Numbered from the stretch's first letter, positions 25,432 through 37,687 are shown. The stretch: DNA of 64,000 bases from Dipodascopsis uninucleata var. uninucleata (GCA_030568195.1 JAJLTO010000010.1:124001-188000); one strand, 5' to 3'. The notes: generated by a model from the letters alone, not told the origin. Made by a program: numbers and translations.

Positions 25432-26655
25432 ATGATGAAAAGAAGCATCTCCAGCGGCATCATAAGCACTAGCTCTATCACAGGCGTCCGCTTAAGATGG
25501 GCTATCGAGGGAAGAAGATGGCATTCGCACACGCATTCTCATAGTCATGATGATTGGCATGATCATTCTCACAGCCATTCAGTCCGTGGAAGTCAGGAAG
25601 TGAGCCATAATGTCTCACAGATAAATACAGCGCATCCAGTTCCCGAGCCACCGCAACCTATTCCAGTTCCGCCCACTCCAACGCCAACACCTCCGAATCC
25701 AGTACCTCCTGAGCCTCCATTATCCGTAGGAAGAGCCAGGGATCTAACAACCTCGATGCTACAACAGCATGCTCATTCGGAATCCTTGATTTCACCATTT
25801 ATTCCTTCCAAAGCACGAGATGCTTATATTGGGCTCGTAGGTCTTTGGTTGACTATGCGGCGGACTGTGCACTCAACAGGCTCAACTTCTGCATCTTCGA
25901 TCGGAGGTCAAACTGCCATGCTACCACTGGCCCAAATGAGATTAAGATTCTGGAAGAGCACAGTGGACGAAATATTTACTGGATCTACACCGCCTGCTGA
26001 GCCAGTACTGGTTTTGATATCAGATATGGTTAGAAATCATGTGGTTACGAAGTCGTTTTTGCTTAAAATGTTAGATTCGATCTCTAGTCGTTTGGGAGAT
26101 CCTCCATTTGGTTCCATCGCTGATATGACGAGCTACGGCGACGGCGTCTATGCGAGCCTTCTATATGCTATTGCAGATTGCAATGTGGGGCAGACATCTG
26201 AGAATCGAATGTCACTAGATCACATTATGTACCATATTGGTTGCGCGAAGGGTATTGTTGATATACTTCGTGATCTCCCGACAGCTCTCAGACGCGGACG
26301 TGTCCTCCTTCCTATCGAAATTCAAGCGAAATATGGTCTCCGTGACGAGGATTTATTGAGGAGGAAAGACATGGAGGACCCCACTATCAAGCATAAGCTG
26401 AGCGACGCTATTTTTGAAATTGCTACTCATGCTAATGATCAACTTATTACTGCGAGGACGACATTGAAGGAGGTATCAAGCAAGAAGAAACTTAGCGACT
26501 CTCAATTCGCACCTTTACTTACGTCTCTGGAAAGCAAACTATTTCTCGAAAAGCTGGAGAAGCAGGATTTTGATATATTTAGCCCAAAACTTCATATGAG
26601 ACCATGGACACTCCCGTGGAAACTTTATTGGGCTTATCAGAGGAGAACGATTTAA
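25432..26655 (+). CDS. NDUFAF6: Mitochondrial complex I assembly factor NDUFAF6-like (squalene/phytoene synthase fold)
   Basis: A single exon of 407 residues; ATG at 25432 with a second ATG just after. A presequence-like head (KRSISSGIISTSSITGVRLR) is followed by a strongly His-rich segment with nine His in residues 31-49, and then a Pro-rich linker (residues 69-96). From residue 102 (ARDLTTSMLQQHAHSESLIS, FIPSKARDAYIGLVGLWLTM) the protein follows the squalene/phytoene-synthase-like NDUFAF6 family: MRLRFWKSTVDEIFTGSTPP, SYGDGVYASLLYAIADC and YHIGCAKGIVDILRDLPTAL, ending in PWTLPWKLYWAYQ. The Asp-rich prenyl-diphosphate motifs of true synthases are absent, as expected. NDUFAF6 helps build the Q module of complex I, so this organism probably has complex I. 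The His-rich insert is unusual. Confidence 0.88.
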   Translation: MMKRSISSGIISTSSITGVRLRWAIEGRRWHSHTHSHSHDDWHDHSHSHSVRGSQEVSHNVSQINTAHPVPEPPQPIPVPPTPTPTPPNPVPPEPPLSVGRARDLTTSMLQQHAHSESLISPFIPSKARDAYIGLVGLWLTMRRTVHSTGSTSASSIGGQTAMLPLAQMRLRFWKSTVDEIFTGSTPPAEPVLVLISDMVRNHVVTKSFLLKMLDSISSRLGDPPFGSIADMTSYGDGVYASLLYAIADCNVGQTSENRMSLDHIMYHIGCAKGIVDILRDLPTALRRGRVLLPIEIQAKYGLRDEDLLRRKDMEDPTIKHKLSDAIFEIATHANDQLITARTTLKEVSSKKKLSDSQFAPLLTSLESKLFLEKLEKQDFDIFSPKLHMRPWTLPWKLYWAYQRRTI

Positions 26656-27310
26656 TTTTAAAACATTATTTATTCATATATGTAAGTATAGAACCTCATT
26701 CATTTGACCATGCCATCTTCGATATATAGTAATAAAAATAAGGAAAAACTTATTAATACTACTTTCCAATTCATATTCATCAAAAAAGGTGAAATTGATT
26801 AAAACTTTTTGAAGTGAAAATAAACAAGTATAAAAGAAAGAAAGTCATTTCAAAACACAAGACGGGTGCTATTACCAAGCCAAATGTTAGCAATCATTAC
26901 CTATATCTCAATTATTTGAATATCAGATATATGATTATACTTTTGATCTTGTATTTCGATTTTGACCCGACGTATGTAGAGAAAATATTATCGCCAACAA
27001 ATATATACAAACAATAACAATTATTGTGAATGTTATTAGAATATTATCATTACTATCATCAATCATTATTATTACCATTTAATCCGACGAAAAAGCGTGT
27101 GGACAAAAAAATTGAAGCAAACGTCATTAATAGAGAGATTAAACCTTCGATATCATGTAAAAAGACCCAATATGCTCATTTCTCACTATAAGATTGCTCT
27201 GCTAGCATCATATTACAGATAGTGATTACTAGTGATGAATGCCGATGCCATCACTCTAATTATTATTCGTAGAGGTCAGATACAGATCAATGCAGGTTAT
27301 GCTTAATCAT
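26656..27310. other. Convergent 3' gap, NDUFAF6 and tandem PH gene
   Basis: About 655 bp, very AT-rich, between two converging genes. The open frame at 26814-27017 is Lys/Ile/Tyr rich and looks like chance. No gene is called. Confidence 0.5.
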
Positions 27311-29059
27311 TTAACCTTCATTTTCGGTTGTCTTTCTATTGGCAATTGCAGACTTAAATGCTGCAAGCCATTCTTGCTGGTCCTCAGCATTGCTCGCACA
27401 GAGTCTGATTCTTTTCTCTGATAAAATGACTTGTAAGCAAAACTTCTTTGTCCTCGATAAAGCATCAATTTCCATCACGTCTATTATTTCGGAAAGAGGC
27501 ACAACCTTCAGAGACTGGTATTCATCATCTGACTTGTAAAATGTAAGACTGTTTAATCTAAGTACCACCCACTTTCGTTTCCACTGATTCATTCTCTTTA
27601 CTAGCCTCAATAAATAACCTGATTTCAGTACTTTATCTTTTTCCAGCTTTGCTAAATCATAGGCAACACGAGAATCATCAGCGCTCAATCGTGCCGTTCC
27701 GGCAGACTGGTCCGCAAGATGAAGCTCCGATGGAGCTGTTAGAGTACCGCTGTGCCCATAGTCAGAAGCACCCGAAGAAAAACCACCATCTTCGTTTCCG
27801 GAAAACTCATAATATGAGTTTGCATGAGTGCTTAGTGGTGGAGTCGGCGTCGGCACCGGCATCATAACTCCTGGTGGTGATCCGGGTGTAGATAATAGAC
27901 TTGGTGATCTTGAAAACAAACGATCTGTACTGTCACCGCGGACCACTGGATGCGGTAATTGTGGGTGGTCATTTAGGTTGTCTGCTGAATTTGTTGCTGA
28001 AGGTATTATAGGTAAGCTTTCTTTGGATTTTGTGTTCTCGATTGACATCTGAAAACTTGGACGGAAAATTGACGTAGATGGTCTGCTCTCAGATTGAGAA
28101 GCCAACCTAGCAGCATTCTTTATATCATTCACCCAATGCTCTGCGCTGTCAGAGGAGTCTGCTTGTAGGTGAAAGTTCTTTTTGGTGGTAAATACTGCAA
28201 AATGTGTTTTTCTCTTTTTATCCTTTCCTTCCAAAATGACTGCTGTCGAAACATTAGTCATAGGAATTATATCCAAAGCTTTGTATTCCTAGTAGATGAA
28301 AAAGTGTTAGTTTATCTCTGGGCCAATTATCATTTTACATTAAAAGTATGCAGACTGTAACGCCTGTACCATGTTTTTTAGAAAACTAGCGGAGACTCTT
28401 CACAACGTATGATCGACGAAATGCCCATCAGTTTATAATTTAACTCTCTCACACTTCGGCACAACAAGCAACAGAAGCTCCCCCCTCTCCAAAAAAAAAA
28501 AGAAAAACTTCCTTACAGTATCGTCCTTGTAAATCGATAGCTGACCCGGACGCAAAACGAACCACCTTCTGCTCCATGACCACTTCTGTTTTCCTCGCTT
28601 CGACAGCCATCCGCTTTTAATAATTACATCACTTTGAGGTTGACTGTATGCTCGCTCGTCAGTGTCTAGAGAATCGCGCCCGCCTTGACTTTGGTTCTGA
28701 TTTCTCAGCTGCAACTGTGGAGGAAGTGGTGTATGAGGTGAAATCGACATCGTAGATATATCATCAGTGAGTGCCGAAACTGCGGCAGGTGAGTGAGGAG
28801 GGACGGATCTCGCTGACATCGCGGGAACACCGGCGCTTGCGATCTGCACATGTTGTCCTACCAGCCCTTGCGAGCTCCGGTGGCCGTAGTTCCCATGATG
28901 AGTATGATGATAACTATGATGCTGGGAACTGTGAGAACTATGGGAACTATGCTGTGAAGAATGGTGTGCCGTAGCACTATGTGGAAGAGAACTGTGGCCA
29001 CTCTGTTGAACAGGATGCTGAGGGTTTGCTGTCGCCGATGTAACTAATGCCTCCGACAT
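27311..29059 (-). CDS. OPY1: Tandem PH-domain protein, Opy1-like
   Basis: Two exons: 29059-28517 and 28288-27311; 506 residues. A His/Ser-rich head (residues 31-60, with HHSSQHSSHSSHSSQHHSYH) is followed by a first PH domain at about 148-242 (IIKSGWLSKRGKQKWSWSRR, then WFVLRPGQLSIYKDD and AEHWVNDIKNAARL), with the intron inside it. A Ser/Pro linker precedes a second PH domain at about 400-500 (VLKSGYLLRLVKRMNQWKRK, WVVLRLNSLTFYK, QQEWLAAFKSAI). Both have the basic K-x-R start and final Trp. Two PH domains and little else is the plan of yeast Opy1, a phosphoinositide (PI4,5P2) sensor, and of animal TAPP proteins. The ortholog name is probable, not certain. The intron carries a long pyrimidine run on the coding strand. 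Confidence 0.85.
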
Positions 29060-29967
29060 ATTGTCAGATAGTGCCGTTACGGCCGCTGATGCTTATTTTA
29101 AACAAAGATAGCCACGTTTGGTTCCTAAGATGAACTTTGTATGCGGTCCTATACTTGGAGACTATTGGTGTCGACTATATTATCGAAGTATCTCTTCAAT
29201 CGAGCGAGCGGAGCAGAGAAAAATAAATAATAATTCGAATCAAAACAACCCACATATATCGGGTCAGACTCGCTTCTTATTGTTTTGGTGTTGAACTAGG
29301 TTACATGAATCTGGCTGTACGGCATTTAAGTCACGTGAAAATGATGAAATAGTATGCATATGTGATTTTATTTACGGCATAAATTTCAATCAATTTGCAT
29401 TTAAGATTGTATTAAATTGTCACGGATGGCTTCTTGGTCAGTTCAGGTCAGAAATTTCTAATTCCATCTAGACCGGGTATTTCGTATTGCAACCTGGTTT
29501 AAACAGCCGCTCCATTATGCGGCTCGGTTTCAAATTGCTGTGACTTACCCATTGAAGTGACTGAGGTAACAGGTAATGGGGCAACACTGAAAGTTTAAAA
29601 TGTCAGCGCAGTGAGGGAGAGAAAAATTAAAATAAAAATAAAATAAAAAATAATAATACGCCGACATGCTTTCTTTGCTGGATATCTAAAGTCAGTGGCC
29701 TGTTTAACCAAGGTTACTTCGTCGTTTTGACAGAAGAGTGCTGCTATAGATAATTTACTGCAGTTCCCTAGGAATGCGATCTTAGAGAGAAATTGTGCAG
29801 GTGAATTCAACAGGAGCAAAATTAGATCGGATAGGTATTGGTAGGATCGTGGTTTGTTACAAGACTAGCAGAAAAAGAGGACTGGAGCACTGAAATTAAG
29901 CACACTACGCGTCTCAGGCATAACTAAAGCAAGATTGGATATAATTCAAAGAGTTACCGGAACCCAT
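29060..29967. other. Divergent promoter region, tandem PH gene and KAP120
   Basis: About 910 bp between two divergent starts. It contains one TCACGTGA palindrome (29331-29338) and otherwise no recognised element or gene. Confidence 0.5.
29331..29338. promoter_or_regulatory. E-box palindrome TCACGTGA between OPY1-like gene and KAP120
   Basis: It lies 272 bp upstream of the tandem PH gene and 630 bp upstream of KAP120. It shares the octamer with the sites before PEX11 and TIM50 but not their longer flanks. Confidence 0.4.
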
Positions 29968-32958
29968 ATGAGTACAACTGTACCTTTAGATATCTTGAAA
30001 ACCCTTCAGGTGGTTGCTATTCAAGATTCAGGAAATGAGGATGCAAGACGAGCAGCCGAAGCTCAGTTGAAAACATGGGAGAATGAGGCAGGATTCTATT
30101 CTTTGTTGCAGGTAAGAAATGAGTGGTACCAATTTCATGCAATAGATATTAGAGCAAATCCGAAGCAGCTTATAGAAAGTAGTTCGCTAATCACAATTAT
30201 ATTGTAAAGGATATATTCTTGGATGAGACATTTCCCGTAGACATTCGATGGATAAGTATTATATATTTCAAGAATGGAATCGACAAGCACTGGCGTAGAT
30301 CTGCTCCTAAGTAAGTTTACTGAGCTGTTTATCTGTAGCTCATAACTTATAATAAATGACTAGTCTATGTGAGCTGATTTGGACTAACGTATCAATAGTG
30401 CAATTTCAAGAGAGGAGAAGATGCAAATTCGTTCAAAGATTCCTCGTTCTTTCCTAGTCACGAACACACAACTAACCACCCAAAATGCACTAGCAATTGC
30501 TAGAATATCAAAAATAGACTTTCCAGTCGAGTGGCCCTCACTGCTTTCTGATATTCTTAGTGCTGCACAAGCTGCGTATGAAAATAACGATCTCTCTACT
30601 CTCAAGCAGATTTTAGTAATTCTGAATCAGGTTGTAAAGGCACTGTCAAGTACAAGGTTCGGTAAGACTCGCATGGCTCTTCAAAGCTCTACACCAGATC
30701 TTGTTCGGACTATTGGTAACTGGTACGTTTTATTTACTCAACAATGGATGAATGTTAATGGATCAGAAGATATGGGAACATTGGGGCTACAAGTTCAAAT
30801 TGGCTATTTGTCGCTCAAAATTTGTAGAAGACTTGTCAGTGAAGGCTATGAATTTGCAGATAGACATTCGGAAGCAGGCGAATTTTTCCAAATTACAACC
30901 AATCATTTAACTCAATTCATAGAATTTATGGCAAAAGAGCCATCTGAGCCATTGGAGAAGCATATATTAACTCTCGGAAAATTCTATCAAGATCTGTCCG
31001 ATCGACAACCAACAGCATTTATCCTTATGCCTCGCATGTTTGACATGATTAAGACATATCTCTCGGTACTTCAAACGCATGCATCAACCTTTCACTCTCA
31101 AGAATCAGAAGATGTAGAGGTATGGGAAAAGATAGTTGTTAGAGGGCTGCTTCTACTAAGAAAATGCATTAAAATGGGCTTTGGAGATGGTGCGGTCACC
31201 ATCAAGTATCGCACACCTGAAGATCGAGCTGAGACTAAAGCTGCTATCGAAATGCTCAAGACACAGCTGTGCCAAGAACAGTTTATTTCACAGATTCATG
31301 ACATTTTATTATGGTCATATCTACGATTGCGATCTACAGAATTGGAGAGATGGGTAAATGAGCCGGAAGACTTTGTATACGACGAAATTCAAAATAGCTG
31401 GGAATATCAATTACGACCTTGCGCTGAAAAAGTATATATAGAATTGCTTTTGAATTTTAAAGGCACTTTACGAAATAGATCTCTTGAAGCATTCAATGCG
31501 GCTAGATCTTCTACTGATATGAACGATGACGCTATTTTAGCCAAAGATGCAGCTTACAATGCATTCAGTATCACGGCAAATGCTTTGTTTGAAGACGTCG
31601 ATTTTGATGGTATCTTTTTATCAATTTTGGCTCCAGAAGTTCTTGAGGCAGATTCTAATACACCATCGATGCATAGGATTATTCTTCGTCGTATTTCGTT
31701 GATCATTTCGAATTGGATATCTGTTAAGTGTGGCTCATCAACGAGAAAGGACGTTTATAATGTTTTAACAAGATTAATGGACCCCAATTACCCGCTGAAC
31801 GATATGGTGGTGCAATTAACAGCGGCATCTGCTTTGAAATGTGCTGTTGATGAATGGGACTTTTCTTTAGATGCTTTTCTGCCCTATCTGGAGAACTTTC
31901 TTGTTCGTTTAGTGGCACTTATAAGCAAAGTAGCGATGATCGAGACAAAGTTATCAATCCTTCAAGTAATCTCTGTTATTGTGGAAGTCGCAGAGACCCA
32001 TATTCTTGCTTATGCAGACAAAATTGTAGCTCTTTTACCTGCTTTATGGGATCAGGCTGGCGATGAGCACATCCTCAAAGGTGCCATTTTACAGACTCTA
32101 ACAAATCTCATAAAATCTACTGGTAAAGAGTCTTTTAAGTTCCATGCATTGTACATCCCCCTTATAGCAGGAATAGTTGATCCAAAGTCAGAACTAAACG
32201 TGTATCTGCTAGAGGATGCGCTAGATCTATGGCAAAGCACAATAATTACTGCGGCTAGTGCTACACCAGAGCTTCTTTCTTTATTGCCAATTCTTCTAGA
32301 ATATATGGACCAAGGAACTGAGAATTTACGGATAGTTCTATCTATTCTGGAAGGTTATGTGGTTCTAGTTCCACAGTATGTGAATAGTCAGCATGGAAGA
32401 GAAATATTCAGTATAATGAGAAGTTTCATTGGAAATTTGAAATTAGAGGCGTGCCATTCGGTAACCCATATTATAGAACTATTTTTCCAAACTCTGCCTA
32501 TGAATGAGTTTATCACTGACATTGTTGATACTGGTTTATTGGGTAGACTTCTTGAATCTGTATTTGATTCGCATGAGTCTGCAATCAATATTACAAGATA
32601 TCTTACTATATTTGCTCGTTTGACTCTCAGCGATCCTAATATGTTGATTCAGTTTTGCGATCACTATGGTAGTCAAAAGCAGCTGACATCGAATTCTAAA
32701 AGTCAGTCTTGTCTTGGTCCATTTCTGGATATGTGGATCAGTAAGGTTGAGAATATGGGACACCCTAGAGTTCGCAAGCTCACGGCATTGGCCTTCGAAG
32801 CGCTACTAAAGGAACCTGCTTCTCATAGACCTGAGATCACGGAAAGGATAGAGTTTTTAGCTAGCACAAAGAATGAAATCATAGGTGAACTCGATGGAGA
32901 GGACATTAACATAAACATTGAAGTTTCGCAAGAGCGAAATGGTATATATAATATTTAA
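29968..32958 (+). CDS. KAP120: Karyopherin Kap120 (importin-11 family)
   Basis: Three exons: 29968-30111, 30210-30310 and 30399-32958; 934 residues. The start is the first ATG in frame (MSTTVPLDILKTLQVVAIQD). The importin-beta N-terminal domain is clear: RRAAEAQLKTWENEAGFYSL, then VDIRWISIIYFKNGIDKHWR and REEKMQIRSKIPRSFLVTNT, with NALAIARISKIDFPVEWPSL. The rest is HEAT-repeat-like helical sequence. Kap120 carries cargo such as 60S assembly factors between cytoplasm and nucleus. The second acceptor is AAG, which is less usual, but the join LLQ-DIFLDETFP restores the family sequence. The length is slightly below that of yeast Kap120, near human importin-11. Confidence 0.93.
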
Positions 32959-33936
32959 TCCTCAGATAGTTTGATTTGATGAATTCAATATCAAACACTT
33001 AAAAGGGACTATAGGAGGTTTAGCGTTCTTAGTTAACCAGTTAGAATATAACGCATAAAACAATTAATTTAATGTATGTATTTTGAGTACGTATCTATTT
33101 AGCGAATTATTAATATCATGGAATTTGCCTATTATTTACCATATTGCAATAGTTGAAATTTAGATATTGAATGTGACTATCTGGTATGTATGTGACACGT
33201 ATATATCTATATAAAATTAAAGCAGCTATGCACTGTATCCAAGATAGAGAATTTTGCCTGCAGGAAACTTGTCTCAGCGAAGATCAATCTCTCAAATTTC
33301 GAATATCCATTGCATTTGAGACCACCCAATACTATATACTAGGCTGTTCTTGAATGAAGAGAACTTCACTCAACGAACCTCGCTGAGGTACCCAAGTAGA
33401 TTTCAAGGGATGGATCAACCTATGAGACAGGAAATAACAAAGAAACACAAAATTTCCATACAGCCTGTTTTGTATAAGCGATTGACTGATACTCCTTCCA
33501 TTTAGCTCAACCATCTGATATAAATTATTCTCAGAAAGTTAGCTATGTCAGCCAAATCTAACATAGTTTCTGCAAATTGGTTCAACTTTCTGAAGAAAAA
33601 AATTGGCTCAAAATAGGTTTAAAGAATGCATCGTAATCACGTGATACTACGTAGTTACCAAACGAACTCGAAGATCAATTTTCGTTAAAAAAAATTTTAA
33701 GGAAGATATTATAGCCATCAATTGTAACCAGCAAATTTTTGAGAATATTTGAGCTGTATAGAGCGCATTGGTCCCAAGGAAGTCTACTGCAATTGATTTC
33801 AATAGCATAGGACGTTCCTATGCAATTTTTTGTTAAGTACTCATCGGGAGTAACCACATTTTACCAAATAATTCTAGTCTCAGTCCAAGTTTTAAAGGGT
33901 GTACACTAGCGAACAGATAGAGCAGAAATATACAAC
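32959..33936. other. Intergenic, KAP120 to TIM50
   Basis: About 980 bp between two plus-strand genes. It holds a TCACGTGA palindrome (33637-33644), 293 bp before TIM50, and no convincing gene. Confidence 0.5.
33637..33644. promoter_or_regulatory. E-box palindrome TCACGTGA, upstream of TIM50
   Basis: The 13-bp string AATCACGTGATAC (33635-33647) is identical to that at 20058-20070 before PEX11. Position and extended identity suggest a bHLH (Cbf1-type) site; binding is inferred. Confidence 0.5.
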
Positions 33937-35472
33937 ATGAGTTTGTCTATATTGTCAAGATCCATTACTCGCGCTGTATTAGCCAACAAAGGCGGTATTC
34001 GCGTAAGTTATAATAACCGAGGGCTATTACATCTGGAATCATCAGCCTGTATTGGTAGACTTGGTGGGTCTTTCAAATTGTATTCTACCAATAAGGATGG
34101 CCCATTGTCCGGTGAGGAAGAGGGCAAATCTCCTAAACCAAAACCAAATATCACTTCGGAATCCTTACTATCCCAAGAGATGGTTGATAGTATGGCCAAT
34201 GAATCTGCTAAAAGATCTGAAAAGGATGCTGATGCGTCTCCTAGCTCCCAGAAAACCGATGGTGGAGCTGAGACGCGATCGGATACAGAAGGTACTGCAC
34301 ACCCACAATGGGCTGAAACCGCGAAGAGAGCTGATTATCAAGCGCGTTCAGATGCTCGTAGGACAAGAAGATTGGTAATATCTTTTGCAGCTTTCGGAGG
34401 TTTCGTGGCTGCTATGGGTGGATATATGAGTCGAGAGTGGAGTGAAGAAGAATGGCATGCTCACCGCGAAGTTGCAAACGGTTATACACCAGAACTTATG
34501 TGGAAGAGATTTAAGATACGTTGGGACGAGATGTGGTCTTTTTATACTGGTCCATCCATTCCTGTAGAGTTGCCACCTGAAGATGGTACCAAGAGACCTA
34601 CTTTGATTATCGGTGTTGAGGACGCTCTCATTCACTCAGAGTGGACAAGACAGGACGGATGGAAGACTTATAAAAGACCAGGACTTGATTATTTCCTTAC
34701 TTACCTTTCCCAGTACTATGAAATCGTTCTCTTTTCTAGCGAGTATGCAAACTTTGCTGAACGTACTGTCATCAAGCTGGATCCTTACCACCTCTTCCTT
34801 TCAATGGCGTTCTTCCGTGAATCCTCATATTACATAGATGGAAAGATCGTTAAAGATATCGAAGATATCAACAGAGACTTGAAAAAGGTTGTCATGGTTG
34901 ATGTAGATCCAGCGGCATATTCGAGACAACCAGACAATGCTGTTCCTTTGAAGAAGTGGGATGGCAATCCTAATGACACAGAGCTCATCAATCTTATTCC
35001 TCTACTCGAGTGGATCGCAGCTAGCGGGATCGAGGATGTAAGAACTTTTCTAAAGACATTCGAGGGTGCGGAGGATTATGCATTGGAATATGCTAAGAGA
35101 GAAGCTGCTTTGAGAAGCCGAGCCTTGGAGAAGCAGGGTGTTCCGTCTCAAAACAAGCTCATCGCGACAATTGGAAAGATGTTTGGTATTGCAGTTCCAG
35201 AGACCAAAGCTATTATTCCTCAGGATTATATCAGAGAGCAGGGAATTAAGCGATACGAGGCAATGCAAGCTTACATAAATGAACACAAAGAAGAGATTAT
35301 TGCTGAAAACAAGCAAAGAGAACAGGAATTGACCCAACAGTCATTTACTCTTGCTACTGCCCTTGGAGTAAGTAACAGTTATCCTTTGTTTCCATACTGT
35401 AATACTAACAATATTTAATAGGGAATGTCAGGCGCACCACCTCAGCAATCTTCAGCAGCGTCTACCAATTAA
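33937..35472 (+). CDS. TIM50: Mitochondrial import receptor Tim50
   Basis: Two exons: 33937-35367 and 35422-35472; 493 residues. The presequence (MSLSILSRSITRAVLANKGG) and a charged linker lead to one membrane segment at about 146-163 (LVISFAAFGGFVAAMGGY). The FCP1/HAD-like domain in the intermembrane space follows: RPTLIIGVEDALIHSEW, then GWKTYKRPGLDYFLTYLSQY and EIVLFSSEYANFAERTVIKL, with DIEDINRDLKKVVMVDVDP. The catalytic DxD of phosphatases is not kept (GVEDAL), as in Tim50 of other fungi. Tim50 receives presequence proteins from the TOM complex and passes them to Tim23. The small last exon adds GMSGAPPQQSSAASTN, joined across a 54-nt intron with TACTAACA. Confidence 0.97.
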
Positions 35473-35962
35473 TACAAGCTCTGCGTATGAAGGTATCGTT
35501 TGCAAGATAAAATTATACGGATGTATATTCTCTCTTCCTAACATTTTGTGTCTTATATTATCTAAAATTTGATTATTCTTCCTAATAATTACACTTTCCT
35601 GCAAAGAAATAATCATAATTTTATTCATATTTTGGATATGTACAATATCCAAAGTACTTCTTCTATAAAATATGGCGTATGTATTCCTTCAAATCTACCA
35701 GCGCTGCAAAATTTGCATTGGAATATCCTTGCTTTGCTCCTGCATAAATACAGAACGATACGAGAATTAAGGATTTAATACCCAATTGACAAGTCTCGAT
35801 TCATGCAATTTATGAATTTTGCATTTCAATCGAGCCTAAACATCTACTTTTTTCATGATGGCAGAGTATATAAGCTAATGTCATGGCAATAAAGTAAAAA
35901 TAACAAGTCCCGCAGACAGTTTTCGAATATTCGGTAAAAGCATTTCCGTAGTATTTGGTTTC
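35473..35962. other. Intergenic, TIM50 to orphan gene
   Basis: A 490-bp AT-rich gap in tandem orientation; no gene or named motif is seen. Confidence 0.45.
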
Positions 35963-37350
35963 ATGGATCGGTAAGGGGTGTGTATTAGAGTTAATGAATC
36001 AGCCATGGCCAGATATATCATCTCTCCTGTGACCTTGATTTCAGAGTTGGTTCTATGAACAAAAATATGAAATCATAAAAAATTTGAAAGTGAAGAGAAA
36101 TAGAATTGATAGCCTATTAGCTGAATTTCGTGCTATTAGCCCATTTATATTCGATTCTATTGAGTGCATTGAACGTCAAGTGCAAACTTATGGCGGAAAA
36201 CGAATCAGCCAGATTGTCGGATATAGATCAAGTAATTATAGCTTTATGAATGGTCATTACTCATTCACCAAAGATGAGAAGACCTAACGGTTAAACTAAA
36301 TACCATTAAGCGAGGATTAACATAATATATTTTTAGAGCGACATCGCAGATTACTCTAATTCTAGCAGTGGAAGAACAGGCCGTAGTCATAGATCACGTC
36401 TTAAAACTGCTGTAGAGAAGTTGTTCGAGGTAAGGCACCGAAATTTTATTGGTTAATTTATATCTTAGAGATGAACTAATAAAGTAGAATTCAAGCGACG
36501 TCAGGTCGAAGAAAAATTCGAGGAAATTTCTGAGAAGGGTGGGATTCATTTCGCGATAGTCATATTAGTCGTATACTAACTTAATACAGTGGACAATCAC
36601 GCATAGTGATAGCTCAAGTATGTATATCATTCAATTGGTGTTAGTCATTTCGGCATTAACAAAGTTTTGCATTTATTAGGTCCTCAGATCAAGATTGAAC
36701 ATGCCGATGATATGTTCAGATTTTCAAACTTAGAATCAACGGATGGATATCGTCGGTCCACGTTTCGAAATAAGCTATTCAGTCCAGGACATAGGTCCAA
36801 AGAGAGTGTTTCTCAGCCAGTATCGCCAACTTATAGAAGAGGTATTCTGAAGAAAGCTTTTTCTAGCGACAATAACCTTCCTAACGAGTTCTATATTCAT
36901 CAAGATGAAAGTTCAATGATTCTTGATTCGATATACTCGAACAACTTGCTAAACGACCACAGGAGCTTTCTTATCGAAGAATTTAAGCCGTCAATCTCAG
37001 AACTCGTGGTCTCTGTTAATAATATGTCCCTCGAAAATAGTCGCATACCCCCCATCGTATACGGAACTGTAAACGACACCGGCAATATTCTTCACGACGA
37101 CTATGTGCACGGTAGGCAGCAAGATTCTTTGTCGATACCCCCGTCACCTGGAACTGGGTCTTCCAGTAGCTCACTAGATTTACCATTACGGGTTTCTAAT
37201 GTTCCTGCTAGTTCTGTTCAAAGTTCCATTGTCATCACCGGCCAGAGTCATGAGCAGGTCAGGAGCCAGCATGTAAGCCCAACATCGAATTGCTCTGTAG
37301 AGAGTACTAGTCCGAATCATGAAAATAGCACTGCAAAGGCAAATGTGTGA
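35963..37350 (+). CDS. Unrecognised Ser-rich protein, five exons
   Basis: Proposed exons: 35963-35970, 36104-36231, 36350-36429, 36590-36617 and 36680-37350; 304 residues. The first exon is only 8 nt (MDR start), and exon 4 is 28 nt. The join reads MDRIDSLLAEFRAISPFIFD, then QTYGGKRISQIVGYRSN and KTAVEKLFEWTITHSDSSS. The N-terminal part looks helical and ordered. The rest is Ser/Pro/Asn rich and probably disordered, with many SP/TP sites (SPGH, VSPT, PPSPGT) and a basic RRGILKKAF at about 134-142 that resembles the KGILK element by which inhibitor-2 binds PP1. The last exon is secure. The first exons are only one reading, chosen because the phases close; other acceptors give early stops. Function is unknown. 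Confidence 0.6.
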
Positions 37351-37687
37351 ACTTCAGTCGGTAATTCTAATAAATATATGACAATCAAATGAACAGTGAA
37401 CATATTTAAGAAATAATCTTTACGCTTTCATTAGTAATATTATCTGATAAAAAGAGAAAGATAAAAACTAGAGATCATTGTGACCTACAAAGGCGTGTTA
37501 CCTTAAACGATCACAAAAGATGGGTTTTGTGCCTAGTAATTTTCAGGGGCAAATACTTCTAAAAGTACCCAAGAATCGCCCAATTTTTTTTTTTTTGGTT
37601 AAATTATTATACAGATAAAAGAATCTTATAACAATCAAGCAGAAATTTCTTGGATTTGACTACTTTTGAACTCGTGCCTGTATTTAT
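37351..37687. other. Intergenic, orphan gene to QTRT2
   Basis: A 337-bp gap in tandem orientation with a run of ten or more T near 37587. No gene is seen. Confidence 0.45.

Noticed and set aside
32921-32990. An extra 3' intron at the end of KAP120 (GTATAT to CTCAG)
   Set aside because: It would be about 24 nt long, too short for splicing; the plain stop at 32958 is kept.
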